Assembly (NCBI GenBank): GCA_036154155.1
Contig: JAYZLP010000049.1
Coordinates: 1-56,522 of the forward strand
Length of the DNA stretch: 56,522 nucleotides
DNA from: MGIIb-O5 sp036154155
GTDB lineage: Archaea; Thermoplasmatota; Poseidoniia; Poseidoniales; Thalassarchaeaceae
Direction of reading: 5' to 3'
Made by a program: the position numbers and the translations under genes. The notes below the pieces were generated by a model. That model was not told the origin of the DNA and searched no databases. It saw only the letters and a program-made list of their open reading frames with translations. Numbering within the stretch: position 1 is the stretch's first letter; each line of letters begins with the position of its first letter. This document shows, piece after piece, positions 17,881 through 26,129 of this stretch.

Positions 17881-18912
17881 TTACCAACCTCGATCTTCCA
17901 GCCTTACCTCTAGGTCGTCCAGTTCTAGTCCGGGCATTGCTTCGCCGACCATCTTACAGGCGTCCCTAACTACCGATGGGTCATCAAAGTGGTGCGTTGC
18001 CATGACTATGGCCTCGGCCGTGTTCGTTGGGTCAGAACTCTTGAAAATTCCAGAACCAACAAAAATCCCATCCATTCCATGGCTCATCATCAGAGCCGCA
18101 TCGGCAGGAGTGGCAATTCCTCCAGCTGAGAATGTCACCACAGGGAGCCTCCCGGATTTAGATACTTCTTCAAGTATGGCCGAGACTTCTGCCCTTACTT
18201 CTTCCATAGTCCCGAATGGAGTATTCCCTAAGGGGGTTCTCTCCGCGATCAAATCAAACGAAGACTCACTGTTGATTCTCCTGAATCCTTCCATGATCAC
18301 ATTCACCATGTCCTCTCTCCCCCCTTCACTGACCAATTGAGCATGAGCAATTTCAGTGGAGACCAACCTGGCATGTTGCACAGCACTGACCACGTTTCCA
18401 GTCCCGGCCTCCCCCTTGGTCCGAATCATTGCCGCCCCTTCAGCAATCCTTCTTACCGCCTCTCCTAGGTTAGTACACCCACAAACAAACGGTATTGTGA
18501 AATTATTTTTCGCTATGTGGAAGAAGGGATCAGCTGGAGTCAATACCTCTGACTCGTCAACCATGTCAACTCCCATGCTTTCCAGGACTCGGGCCTCTTC
18601 ATCATGACCAATTCTCGCTTTTGCCATCACGGGGATACTGGTCGTCTCGATTATTTCGCTAATCATGTCCGGATGGCTCATCCTAGCCACGCCGCCCATC
18701 GAGCGAATATCCGCGGGAACCCTCTCCAGTGCCATTACAGAAACCGCGCCTGCATCCTCGGCAATGTGCGCTTGCTCCGGGGTAACTACGTCCATTACCA
18801 CACCGCCTTGCTGCATTTTGGCGAAACCCCTCTTGAGGAGCTCTGTGCCGTGTCGCATTTCGCCAAGGTCCACCGTGCGTGCCATGCTGATGCCCCGCGC
18901 TAATTTCTTCAT
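17881..18912 (-). CDS. pdxS: Pyridoxal 5'-phosphate synthase, PdxS subunit
   Basis: PdxS (SNZ family) builds PLP from ribose 5-phosphate, glyceraldehyde 3-phosphate and ammonia, which the glutaminase PdxT supplies. The beta/alpha barrel landmarks are clear: GGVVMDVVTPEQAHIAEDAG, ALERVPADIR, IPVMAKARIGH with a catalytic Lys, and MIRTKGEAGTGN for phosphate binding. The ending PVVTFSAGGIATPADAALMM is also typical. Length is 343 residues, slightly above the usual 290-330. The ATG at 18912 is used, with ATG 18885 an alternative. No pdxT is in the window. The ferredoxin gene lies 34 bases upstream on the same strand. Confidence 0.97.
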   Translation of the reverse strand: MKKLARGISMARTVDLGEMRHGTELLKRGFAKMQQGGVVMDVVTPEQAHIAEDAGAVSVMALERVPADIRSMGGVARMSHPDMISEIIETTSIPVMAKARIGHDEEARVLESMGVDMVDESEVLTPADPFFHIAKNNFTIPFVCGCTNLGEAVRRIAEGAAMIRTKGEAGTGNVVSAVQHARLVSTEIAHAQLVSEGGREDMVNVIMEGFRRINSESSFDLIAERTPLGNTPFGTMEEVRAEVSAILEEVSKSGRLPVVTFSAGGIATPADAALMMSHGMDGIFVGSGIFKSSDPTNTAEAIVMATHHFDDPSVVRDACKMVGEAMPGLELDDLEVRLEDRGW

Positions 18913-18946
18913 GAACCTATTTCCTCTTGAGGAAGGTGCGAAATCG

Positions 18947-19219
18947 CTAACCTAATACTGGCGAGTCGCCTTCTGCAATGGGTAGATCCGGGGCCTCGTC
19001 CTCATTTCTTTCTAGCCATTCTTCAAATTCATCAGGTAGATCGCTATCTGCAAATATTGCCTCAACAGGACACTCTGTGACGCACGCTGCACAATCTATG
19101 CACTCGTCTGGGTCAATCACCAGATAGGTTTCGGCTTCCCTAAAAGCCTCGACCGGACAAACAGCGACGCAGTCTTGGTATTTGTGGTCCACACAAGCAC
19201 TCGTTACTACGTGCGTCAT
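18947..19219 (-). CDS. Ferredoxin, 7Fe/dicluster type
   Basis: A 90-residue electron carrier with two iron-sulfur cluster motifs. The first is CVDHKYQDCVAVCPVEAF, with spacing Cx7Cx3CP as in 7Fe ferredoxins. The second is CIDCAACVTECPVEAI, a classic CxxCxxCxxxCP. The C-terminal third is acidic (DEFEEWLERNEDEAPDLP), as in soluble FdxA-type proteins. It is on the same strand as pdxS, but nothing ties the two functionally. Its redox partner cannot be read from this window. Confidence 0.92.
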   Translation of the reverse strand: MTHVVTSACVDHKYQDCVAVCPVEAFREAETYLVIDPDECIDCAACVTECPVEAIFADSDLPDEFEEWLERNEDEAPDLPIAEGDSPVLG

Positions 19220-19280
19220 TTGCCTCGTCCCCCTCCCGATGATTGAGACATTTGAACTCTTGCTTATGTCCCGTCTACAA

Positions 19281-19775
19281 TCACCCTTCGGAGCACAATT
19301 TATTCACTAACCGTGAAGCCATTTCGACGGGGTCATCCCCTGGATATGCCTCAATCTTGAATGTCCCCTTCACAATTGAGCCACGGCTTTCCGAATCAAT
19401 CAGTGATACTCTCCCCCTGCATAGTTCGGACAGTGAAATCCTCACATGAATTGTTTTCTCCCCATCTATCCTCTTCTCAATTCCCTCTTTGGACAACTCA
19501 TTCAGAACTTCCACCCCGAGTCTGCCGAAACAGCTTACGGCATCCTTCTTTTTCTCGGTTCTAGCCATGGCCACATGCTGTGGAGAGCCGTGAAATGACT
19601 TATCTTTAGTCCATATCACCTCACAGCACCCCCCTGTGAGAAAATTAAGGCCGCTTTCGATCATTTCTAGATCATCAACACCACTTGCATGGACCCGCCA
19701 TGTCGCACTCAGTAGACCCATATCTTGCTCCAAGCGACAGCATACCTTGAAGCCTCGCAGAGGAAGCCCAATCAT
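19281..19775 (-). CDS. COG1325-like RNA-binding protein (predicted exosome-associated)
   Basis: About 164 residues. The pattern matches my recollection of archaeal COG1325: an ATWRVHASGVDDLEMIESGL start, a HGSPQHV segment, EKRIDGEKTIHVRISLSELC, then KGTFKIEAYPGDDPVEMASR. COG1325 proteins are predicted RNA-binding proteins linked by gene order to the archaeal exosome. An open frame continues upstream to 20123 but would run antisense across the S3Ae gene. ATG 19775 is therefore preferred, leaving 82 bases of divergent spacer before S3Ae. The family call is from motif memory. Confidence 0.65.
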   Translation of the reverse strand: MIGLPLRGFKVCCRLEQDMGLLSATWRVHASGVDDLEMIESGLNFLTGGCCEVIWTKDKSFHGSPQHVAMARTEKKKDAVSCFGRLGVEVLNELSKEGIEKRIDGEKTIHVRISLSELCRGRVSLIDSESRGSIVKGTFKIEAYPGDDPVEMASRLVNKLCSEG

Positions 19776-19857
19776 TCCCGAAGGCTTTGCTTCAAATAGT
19801 AAGGGCAGGTCGCACGGCCTGCGAGCGGGGAAGCCCCCGAGGTACGAGGTTGTTGTC

Positions 19858-20763
19858 ATGGCAAAAGGCGCAAAGGCAAGGGCAGCAGCACGTAGGCAGA
19901 GGGACAAGTGGAAGTCCAAGCGCTGGTACTCAATCAGAGCACCTAGGAATCCCTGGTCTTTCAGGGTAATAGGGGAGACTCTGGCAGAGGAGCCAGAGAT
20001 GCTAATCGGGCGAAACTTTGAGATTATGCAGAACGAACTAGACGGGGACTTCTCAAAGATGCACGTAAAAATCAAGTTCAGAGTTGTCGACGTTCTTGGT
20101 GCAGACGCTCTAACCGAGTTCATAGGACACCAGATGATGCAAGATCACATCAGAAGGCAGATACGCCGTGACAGGGGAAAAATTGACGACACTGTAGACA
20201 TTGTTACCGATGACGGATTCTATGTCAGATTCAAACCATTGATCATCACTAGGGAAAGGGCGAAGTCCAGTCAGAAGAATGAGATCAGGGCAATCGCTAG
20301 GAATATCATTCTGAAGACTGGGGCTTCATCAACATGGGTGGATATGCAGAAGTCAGTTATGGACGGTGAGCTCGAAGCCAGGATTAAAGAGGGAGCATCC
20401 AAGATTACCCCTATTCGAGCCGTGATGATTCGTAGAACACAATTAATCCAATCCGGTGTAGTGGTGGAAGAAGGGCCGACACTTGAGGAGATCCACGCTC
20501 AGGAGAAGGCCGAAGCGGCTTCCGCAATAGAGGAGGAATCCGACGTTCTCGCAGCTGCGGAGGCATCTGCCGAAATCTCAGAACCATCCGATGACGATAC
20601 CGACTCCGAGCAGGAGGAAACAGATCCTCCTTCGGGAGAGGATACTGAAGAGGAGGTTGACTACAGCTCAATGAAGGTCGCCGAACTAAAGGAGCTGCTC
20701 AAGGCTGCCGGAAAACCAGTTTCCGGAAAGAAAGCAGACCTAATAGCGCGTCTCGAGGAGTAA
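19858..20763 (+). CDS. rps3ae: Ribosomal protein S3Ae with C-terminal SAP domain
   Basis: Small-subunit protein S3Ae (eS1). The core (about 1-205) shows the family start MAKGAKARAAARRQRDKWKS, RVIGETLAEEPEMLIGRNFE, and DDTVDIVTDDGFYVRFKPL. Archaeal S3Ae is normally about 200 residues; this is 301. The addition is an acidic low-complexity linker (about 215-265) and a terminal SAP motif, MKVAELKELLKAAGKPVSGK followed by KADLIARLEE, at about 268-301. SAP modules usually bind DNA or RNA. ATG 19858 is chosen because it begins the conserved core; the longer open frame to 19636 lacks family sequence. The next gene starts 4 bases after its stop. Confidence 0.95.
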   Translation: MAKGAKARAAARRQRDKWKSKRWYSIRAPRNPWSFRVIGETLAEEPEMLIGRNFEIMQNELDGDFSKMHVKIKFRVVDVLGADALTEFIGHQMMQDHIRRQIRRDRGKIDDTVDIVTDDGFYVRFKPLIITRERAKSSQKNEIRAIARNIILKTGASSTWVDMQKSVMDGELEARIKEGASKITPIRAVMIRRTQLIQSGVVVEEGPTLEEIHAQEKAEAASAIEEESDVLAAAEASAEISEPSDDDTDSEQEETDPPSGEDTEEEVDYSSMKVAELKELLKAAGKPVSGKKADLIARLEE

Positions 20764-20767
20764 TCAC

Positions 20768-21529
20768 ATGCCCCGCATCGCGGTGCTATGCGGCACTGGA
20801 ATGAGCGCTTTGGCTAGTGAGATGTCAGACTCCACTGACTTCAAAATTTCAAGGGTAAGGATAGATACAGATTGGGGTAGCGTCCCATCTTCGATAGTTT
20901 CCACCGAATTTGGAGACATTCTTGTAATCGACAGACATCACTCTGATGGAACACTGCGGACCCCTCCTCACAAAATCGAACACAGGGCGAATGTTCAGGC
21001 TATTGTTAACAGCGATCCAGACATTGTGATGAGTATCAATTCCGTGGGCTCAATGATAGAAAATTTCCCACCGGGGACCATTGGAATTTCTTCGGATTTA
21101 CTAGATCTCGCAGTTAGACCATGGACTTTCCACGATAATGATGCCAAGCATGCCGACAGGACATCTCCTTTCGACGCACTCGCTTCGAAGATTTGCAGGG
21201 AGGTCCTGGAATCGGCCCAGGGTCAAACCCCCTCTGATCTCATTATCGCTCAATGCGTGGGCCCTCAATTCGAGAGTCCTGCTGAGATAGATGCTCTGGA
21301 GAAACTTGGCGCTCATGCTGTCGGCATGACGTTGGGCCCCGAGTCCAGGCTCATGTCTGAGACAGGAATCCGGCATGTCGCACTTGCCTGCTCTTCAAAC
21401 TGGGCTGCTGGAAGGGAGCCGGGAGACCCTTCGGCTATGATCGATCACCATGCCGTGGACTCGATGGCTTCTTCGATGAGAGGCAGTGTAACGAACTGCC
21501 TATTGGCGATTCTAAAATCAATTAATTAG
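20768..21529 (+). CDS. MTA / purine nucleoside phosphorylase family protein
   Basis: A 253-residue nucleoside phosphorylase of the PNP/MTAP family, probably acting on 5'-methylthioadenosine or 6-oxopurine nucleosides with phosphate. Family signs are the RIAVLCGTGMSAL opening, IDRHHSDGTLRTPPHKIEHRANV (phosphate/sugar site region, with the usual RHG replaced by RHH), the SINSVGSM block, CVGPQFESPAEIDALEKLGA and GMTLGPESRLMSETGI. It is 4 bases downstream of S3Ae and probably cotranscribed. Substrate cannot be decided from sequence alone. A role linked to the menaquinone futalosine route is possible but weaker than methionine salvage. Confidence 0.85.
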   Translation: MPRIAVLCGTGMSALASEMSDSTDFKISRVRIDTDWGSVPSSIVSTEFGDILVIDRHHSDGTLRTPPHKIEHRANVQAIVNSDPDIVMSINSVGSMIENFPPGTIGISSDLLDLAVRPWTFHDNDAKHADRTSPFDALASKICREVLESAQGQTPSDLIIAQCVGPQFESPAEIDALEKLGAHAVGMTLGPESRLMSETGIRHVALACSSNWAAGREPGDPSAMIDHHAVDSMASSMRGSVTNCLLAILKSIN

Positions 21530-21585
21530 CCAGATAGTAATATTTCTGGAACTATGTTGATGTGTCTCCTTTCAGTCCGCCAACT

Positions 21586-21978
21586 ATGGAAAGGAAGGTC
21601 ACTGTGGAAGAATGGGTATCGACAGAGGCTTCATCAGCTCCTGATGGATCATGGTTCACGATGATGTCAAGGGTTGCTGCATTCCACCACAAACACGCAT
21701 TCTCATCTGAAGATAATCATGGTCATGATATGGGATACAGAATAGCCCTGACTGTGGAGGAATTGGGAGAGTTATCAGCTGCAATTACAAAGGCGAAGCC
21801 CCATTCCGAGGCAGCAGAGGAGTTAGCCGACCTATTGATACTCATATTGGGTCATTCCCTAGCTATGAAAGTTGATTTAGAGGCAGAATTTCATAAGAAG
21901 ATGGACAAAATTATGCTGCGAAAGGCAAGGAGGGGTAATTTGGGCATCAGAGTTACCGATTATGAGTCAGAAGATTGA
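21586..21978 (+). CDS. MazG-like nucleotide pyrophosphohydrolase
   Basis: About 130 residues of the all-alpha NTP pyrophosphatase type. The metal-binding pattern is visible as TVEELGELSAAI followed by AAEELADLLILILGHSL, giving the ExxE...ExxD arrangement. A terminal KKMDKIMLRKARRGN stretch also fits MazG-like proteins. These hydrolyse (d)NTPs to monophosphates and are thought to clean the nucleotide pool. ATG 21586 is used; GTG 21562 would add 8 residues. It has no obvious operon partner. Confidence 0.75.
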   Translation: MERKVTVEEWVSTEASSAPDGSWFTMMSRVAAFHHKHAFSSEDNHGHDMGYRIALTVEELGELSAAITKAKPHSEAAEELADLLILILGHSLAMKVDLEAEFHKKMDKIMLRKARRGNLGIRVTDYESED

Positions 21979-22031
21979 CCACATTCCTACATCATGGCAA
22001 AATAAATGCCCTATACCCAAGTCGAAGCACT

Positions 22032-23513
22032 ATGCGCACAGGTGCTTTAGCCATCGCGCTCTTGATGGTGACAACCACTATTTCGGGATGCATCCACCTG
22101 GATGAAGCTCCCTCCGAGGTTGGCGATGAAGACGATTCCGAGCCACGATTCTTCGTCACGGGCCCTAGCGGCCTCCCAGTTGATGTCCCTCCCTTGCCCC
22201 TTAGTTTCGTATTCAGTGATGTGGGGGAGACTGGTAAGGAACCCAGTATCGGCATAACTTCGAGTGGTTGTATTTTCTTCATCGCCATGGAGAAAGTGAT
22301 GAGGTCTTGTGATCATGGTCAATCATGGGAAGAGACGCAGGATCCCGTGCAGTGTTCGCCTACTACCAGCGACCCTTACGGTTGGGTTGATCCAATTACG
22401 GATAGGATCTTCAACGTTCAGATGATTGGTCTTGAGACGTCATGGATATGTTGGAGTGATGATGATGGCGACTCATGGCTAGGCAATCCACATGATTCAG
22501 GAACCACCCCAATCAATGACCACATAAAATTGGCAAGCGGCCCTTGGACCGGCGAAGGTTATGGCGCGTTGGGACAATTCACTTCGAGCTTCTACGAAAC
22601 TGCCGTATATTATTGCTACAACAAATTAGTCGGGATATTCTGCTTCACAAGTTTTGATGGGGGCGCAACCTTTGAAGCTGGAGGGCAGATTATCGGTTTG
22701 GCAACTACCAACGGAGGCCTGCATGGGGCGATTTCCACCGCCCCGGATGGAACGGTATACGTCACACCTAGGGTAGAGACCCCTTCTGTCATCGTTTCCA
22801 AGGACAATGGCTTCTCATGGTTTCAGAGAACGATGGGCGAAGACGTCGGCACCCCCTATCCGAGAAAGAACTCCGAGGTAGCAACAGATAGCCAATCCAA
22901 TGCCTACCACGTTTGGACAGGTGCCGATGAAGGGGTCTACATGTCACGTTCAACCGATTCAGGTGAAACTTGGGAACAAGAGAGTATCCGAATATCCCCA
23001 GTTGAAGTTGTCTCATCGGTATTTCCCCAAACCGATGCTGGCGACCCAGGACGAATTGCAGTAATGTACCTAGGGAGTGAGGACTCTGAAATGCTAAATC
23101 AGTCAGATATCGACGGTAACCCTTGGGACGGGAATGCCCACTATGCACCGAACAATGTTACCTACCACCTCTACATTACCTTCAGTCTCAATGCTTTAGA
23201 CTCCAATCCTGTCTTCCACACCATGAGGGTGACTGACGATCCTGTACAGGTAGGGAGTATATGTCTCAATAGCGGGGATTGCCGTGATATCGGTGGTTCA
23301 AACAGGAACCTTCTGGATTTCAACGACTTACACATAGACAGAGAAGGGCGCGTTTATGTCGCCTTTGCCGATGGTTGTACTGGATCATGTGCAACGAATA
23401 ATAATTCCAGCGCCGAGGACTCCAGAGACGGTAGAGGTTCGGTCTACTATCTTGGTAGTGGCCCCAGCCTTTTCGAATCCCAAGGTAATCTAGCCGAGTT
23501 CTTTGTGGAGTAA
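22032..23513 (+). CDS. Secreted lipoprotein with BNR/Asp-box repeats
   Basis: 493 residues. The N-terminus MRTGALAIALLMVTTTISGC is a lipoprotein signal with the acceptor Cys at residue 20. At least five Asp-box motifs (S/T-x-D-x-G-x-T/S-W/F) are spread along the chain: SCDHGQSW, SDDDGDSW, SFDGGATF, SKDNGFSW and STDSGETW. This indicates a six-bladed sialidase-like beta propeller. Catalytic sialidase residues are not evident, so glycan binding or another propeller role is as likely as hydrolysis. ATG 22032 is chosen because it gives the clean lipobox; the frame is open to 21975. It overlaps the convergent doxX-like gene by 24 bases. Confidence 0.82.
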   Translation: MRTGALAIALLMVTTTISGCIHLDEAPSEVGDEDDSEPRFFVTGPSGLPVDVPPLPLSFVFSDVGETGKEPSIGITSSGCIFFIAMEKVMRSCDHGQSWEETQDPVQCSPTTSDPYGWVDPITDRIFNVQMIGLETSWICWSDDDGDSWLGNPHDSGTTPINDHIKLASGPWTGEGYGALGQFTSSFYETAVYYCYNKLVGIFCFTSFDGGATFEAGGQIIGLATTNGGLHGAISTAPDGTVYVTPRVETPSVIVSKDNGFSWFQRTMGEDVGTPYPRKNSEVATDSQSNAYHVWTGADEGVYMSRSTDSGETWEQESIRISPVEVVSSVFPQTDAGDPGRIAVMYLGSEDSEMLNQSDIDGNPWDGNAHYAPNNVTYHLYITFSLNALDSNPVFHTMRVTDDPVQVGSICLNSGDCRDIGGSNRNLLDFNDLHIDREGRVYVAFADGCTGSCATNNNSSAEDSRDGRGSVYYLGSGPSLFESQGNLAEFFVE

Positions 23514-23912
23514 ATCAACGTCGTCATCGAAATAACCCGCTATCCAGAGGCTCAATAGTATCCCTCCGATTTGTAGAAACAATCTGATCACGTGCCCCGT
23601 GGGGGATAGCGAGGCACCATCGCCAAGCTCTACGTCGTAAATCCACATGTATAGGTTGGCCGGATACAATAGCACCAGAAGGGCCGCGCTCGCATATCCA
23701 GCATCACTTCTGCTTCTCGGCAATATTAGGCCAATTCCAACAACCACCTCTGCCACTCCGCTAGCAAGGACCCAGAATGTAGCCGAACCAAGTATCGGAG
23801 GTACAATTGGCTCGAACCATGCTGTATCGGTGAAGTGCATGATTCCAACATACAGGAAGAAAGCCCCTCCAAAGATCGAAAGCGTGGCACGAATGAGTGG
23901 AAGTAGGCGCAT
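23490..23912 (-). CDS. DoxX-like membrane protein
   Basis: 140 residues with four hydrophobic helices (about 8-28, 44-66, 73-95 and 108-128). The pattern FLYVGIMHFTDTAWFEPIVPP and VASGVAEVVVGIGLILP-type helices is that of the DoxX/DoxD family of small integral membrane proteins. Functions are varied and mostly unproven. It directly abuts the folA stop, which makes it the last gene of the plsC-thyA-folA strand. Confidence 0.75.
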   Translation of the reverse strand: MRLLPLIRATLSIFGGAFFLYVGIMHFTDTAWFEPIVPPILGSATFWVLASGVAEVVVGIGLILPRSRSDAGYASAALLVLLYPANLYMWIYDVELGDGASLSPTGHVIRLFLQIGGILLSLWIAGYFDDDVDLLHKELG

Positions 23913-24422
23913 TCATACCCGCTTCCATACAGTGTAAGTGGTGGCGAACTCATCATTCGGGCCGACGTCCCCTTCATTGGATTCAGAGGGTTCCCACCCA
24001 TCCTTTTCCCACTCGGGGAAAGATACCTCGCCACTGTCGCTTGTGTGAACAGTGGTGACATGGATTTCTTCCACTCTGTCTAGGAACATCGAGTAAATCT
24101 CAGCACCGCCTATGACCCAAAGCTCGTCACTTCCTTCAGCGAATGCCAGCTCTATGGCTCTACCGATGTATAGCGCAGTCTCTGCGCCCTCCTCGGTCCA
24201 TGAGGTGTCTCTCGACATCACAATGTTGACCCTTTCTGGGAGGGGGCGAAATGAATCAGGGAGGGAATCCCATGTCTTCCTTCCCATCACTACTGAATTG
24301 AAACCATCTCCAATTGTCAACTCTTTGAATCTAGCCATATCCGTTGGGATCCTCCAGGGCAGGCCGTTGCCCTTCCCGATGAAACCATCTTCGTCCATCG
24401 CCACAATCATTGCTATCTTCAT
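23913..24422 (-). CDS. folA: Dihydrofolate reductase
   Basis: A 169-residue DHFR reducing dihydrofolate to tetrahydrofolate with NADPH. Landmarks: IVAMDEDGFIGKGNGLPWRIPTD split over the substrate loop, VVMGRKTWDSLP for cofactor binding, NIVMSRD and LWVIGGAEIYSMFLDRVEEIHVT. It regenerates the folate that ThyA, encoded 9 bases upstream, converts to dihydrofolate. The pair thus forms a complete dTMP module. Confidence 0.97.
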   Translation of the reverse strand: MKIAMIVAMDEDGFIGKGNGLPWRIPTDMARFKELTIGDGFNSVVMGRKTWDSLPDSFRPLPERVNIVMSRDTSWTEEGAETALYIGRAIELAFAEGSDELWVIGGAEIYSMFLDRVEEIHVTTVHTSDSGEVSFPEWEKDGWEPSESNEGDVGPNDEFATTYTVWKRV

Positions 24423-24431
24423 TCAGACACC

Positions 24432-25232
24432 TCATACGGAAATTGGGGCAGGGATATGGGGGTGATGCTCATATTCCTCTATGATTATGTGCCCGTACTC
24501 GAAATCGTCAATCTTAGTCACACTATCGTCGAGGACCAATCTTGGCAACTCCTTCGGCTTCCTAGAAATTTGTTCTCTAGCCTGCTCTATGTGATTCATG
24601 TACAGGTGACAGTCGCCCCCGGTCCAAACAAATTCTCCCGGTTCCAGTCCGCATATTTTTGCCATCATGCAGGTGAGGAGGCTATAGGAGGAGATATTGA
24701 ATGGAACGCCCAAGAACGCATCCGCACTCCTCTGGTAAAGCTGGCAGGATAGTTTACCATCATTGACATAGAACTGGAAGAACGCATGGCATGGCATCAG
24801 AGCCATATCACCTAACTCGCCAACGTTCCAAGCAGAGACGATAATCCTCCTACTGTCGGGATTTCTCTTGATCATATCTATTGCCCCCTCGATCTGGTCA
24901 ATAATCCTGCCATCCGTTGCTTCCCACCTCCTCCATTGCTTACCATACACGGGTCCGAGATTACCATCTTGATCAGCCCACTCGTTCCAGATTCTCACTT
25001 TGTTTTCCTGTAGGTAACTGACGTTTGTTTCGCCGGATAGGAACCAAAGTAACTCGTGTATGATACTGGGCCAGTGAACCTTCTTCGTTGTAATGGCAGG
25101 AAAACCATTGGAAAGGTCGAATCTCATTTGATGTCCGAAAATTGACTTGGTCCCAGTCCCAGTCCGATCATTTTTGTCGACTCCCTCTTCCAATATCCTA
25201 GTCAGGAAGTCAAGGTATTGCTTCATCTCCAT
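24432..25232 (-). CDS. thyA: Thymidylate synthase (ThyA type)
   Basis: A 266-residue ThyA converting dUMP to dTMP with methylene-tetrahydrofolate. Motifs: DRTGTGTKSIFGHQMRFDL, HELLWFLSGETN, RRIIVSAWNVGEL, the active-site MPCHAFFQFYV with the nucleophilic Cys, and SCQLYQRSADAFLGVPFNI. Length matches the bacterial enzyme of about 264. Its presence rather than flavin-dependent ThyX explains the adjacent folA. Confidence 0.98.
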   Translation of the reverse strand: MEMKQYLDFLTRILEEGVDKNDRTGTGTKSIFGHQMRFDLSNGFPAITTKKVHWPSIIHELLWFLSGETNVSYLQENKVRIWNEWADQDGNLGPVYGKQWRRWEATDGRIIDQIEGAIDMIKRNPDSRRIIVSAWNVGELGDMALMPCHAFFQFYVNDGKLSCQLYQRSADAFLGVPFNISSYSLLTCMMAKICGLEPGEFVWTGGDCHLYMNHIEQAREQISRKPKELPRLVLDDSVTKIDDFEYGHIIIEEYEHHPHIPAPISV

Positions 25233-25273
25233 CGTTCGTTGGTAGGGAAGTACATCAAGGATGCGGAGGGCAA

Positions 25274-26050
25274 CTAGGGAGCCCCCATGAGCTCCAATGT
25301 CGCCATTAACTGGTCAGTGTACTTTCTGAACAACGCCTTTTTGATAGAACGTTGGCCATGCTCATCGACTCTCAGGAGGCTTGCAACCTCATCTTCGCTA
25401 AATGAGCCACCATCTTCCAAGGATAGCCATTGTGAGAATTTTATCGGGTTTCCGATATGAACATCAACCCTTTTCCAGAATCTCACCCCATTGCTCCCAG
25501 GGGGCATCACTTCCCTTGTTCCGATTACACAAATCGGGAATACAGGGACATCTGGGAATCGTGCTGACAGTCTGGCAACACCTGTCTTCCCGGGTTGGAG
25601 GAAAGGTGGATTTTCCCTCCTCGATCTGGTTCCCTCAGGAAACACCCCCACTGGATAACCAGCAGAAAGAACGTCCGATGCACGCGCTAGGGCATCCCTG
25701 CCCCCCGATTCCCTGTAGGTCTCGATCATCCCATTGCTTTTCATTATGAATTTATTTGGCTGTTTCTGAAAATGCTCCTCTTTTGCTAGGTAGAATACCT
25801 GCCTCCTAGCCGCTAGAATCTTGATGATGGGGTCTAGGTTGGAAATGTGATTGCCAGCTAGAATCATTGGTCCCGAGGAAGGAAGGCGTTCAACTCCGTG
25901 CATGTGCACATTGAACAAAGTCCTAACAATTGGAGATAGGAATCCTACTAGGAATCGGTATAGAAGAGGAACTCTGAATGGCTCCCCTGTGCCTTCTAGA
26001 TCGACGCTCTTCGAAAACGACCTCACGGCCTCTTCGGAGAGTTCTGGCAT
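25274..26050 (-). CDS. 1-acyl-glycerol-3-phosphate acyltransferase family (PlsC-like)
   Basis: 258 residues with the two hallmark motifs of glycerolipid acyltransferases: NHISNLDP (HxxxxD, His68 and Asp73) and FPEGTRSR (about 137-144). A hydrophobic stretch at about 30-48 suits membrane association. Bacteria use such enzymes for phosphatidic acid. Archaeal membrane lipids are ether-linked, so the substrate here is uncertain; planktonic euryarchaea encode similar proteins. It is 41 bases upstream of thyA on the same strand and divergent from the surface protein at 26130. Confidence 0.9.
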   Translation of the reverse strand: MPELSEEAVRSFSKSVDLEGTGEPFRVPLLYRFLVGFLSPIVRTLFNVHMHGVERLPSSGPMILAGNHISNLDPIIKILAARRQVFYLAKEEHFQKQPNKFIMKSNGMIETYRESGGRDALARASDVLSAGYPVGVFPEGTRSRRENPPFLQPGKTGVARLSARFPDVPVFPICVIGTREVMPPGSNGVRFWKRVDVHIGNPIKFSQWLSLEDGGSFSEDEVASLLRVDEHGQRSIKKALFRKYTDQLMATLELMGAP

Positions 26051-26129
26051 GCACTGACGTCGACCACGAGTGTTTGACTGTTTGCGACTCCATGAAAGCG
26101 TTCATTGCTTTCTTTGCAGTCCAAGGTCT

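Noticed and set aside
19776..20123. N-terminal extension of the COG1325-like gene
   Set aside because: It would run antisense through the start of S3Ae and contains no family sequence; the real start is probably ATG 19775.
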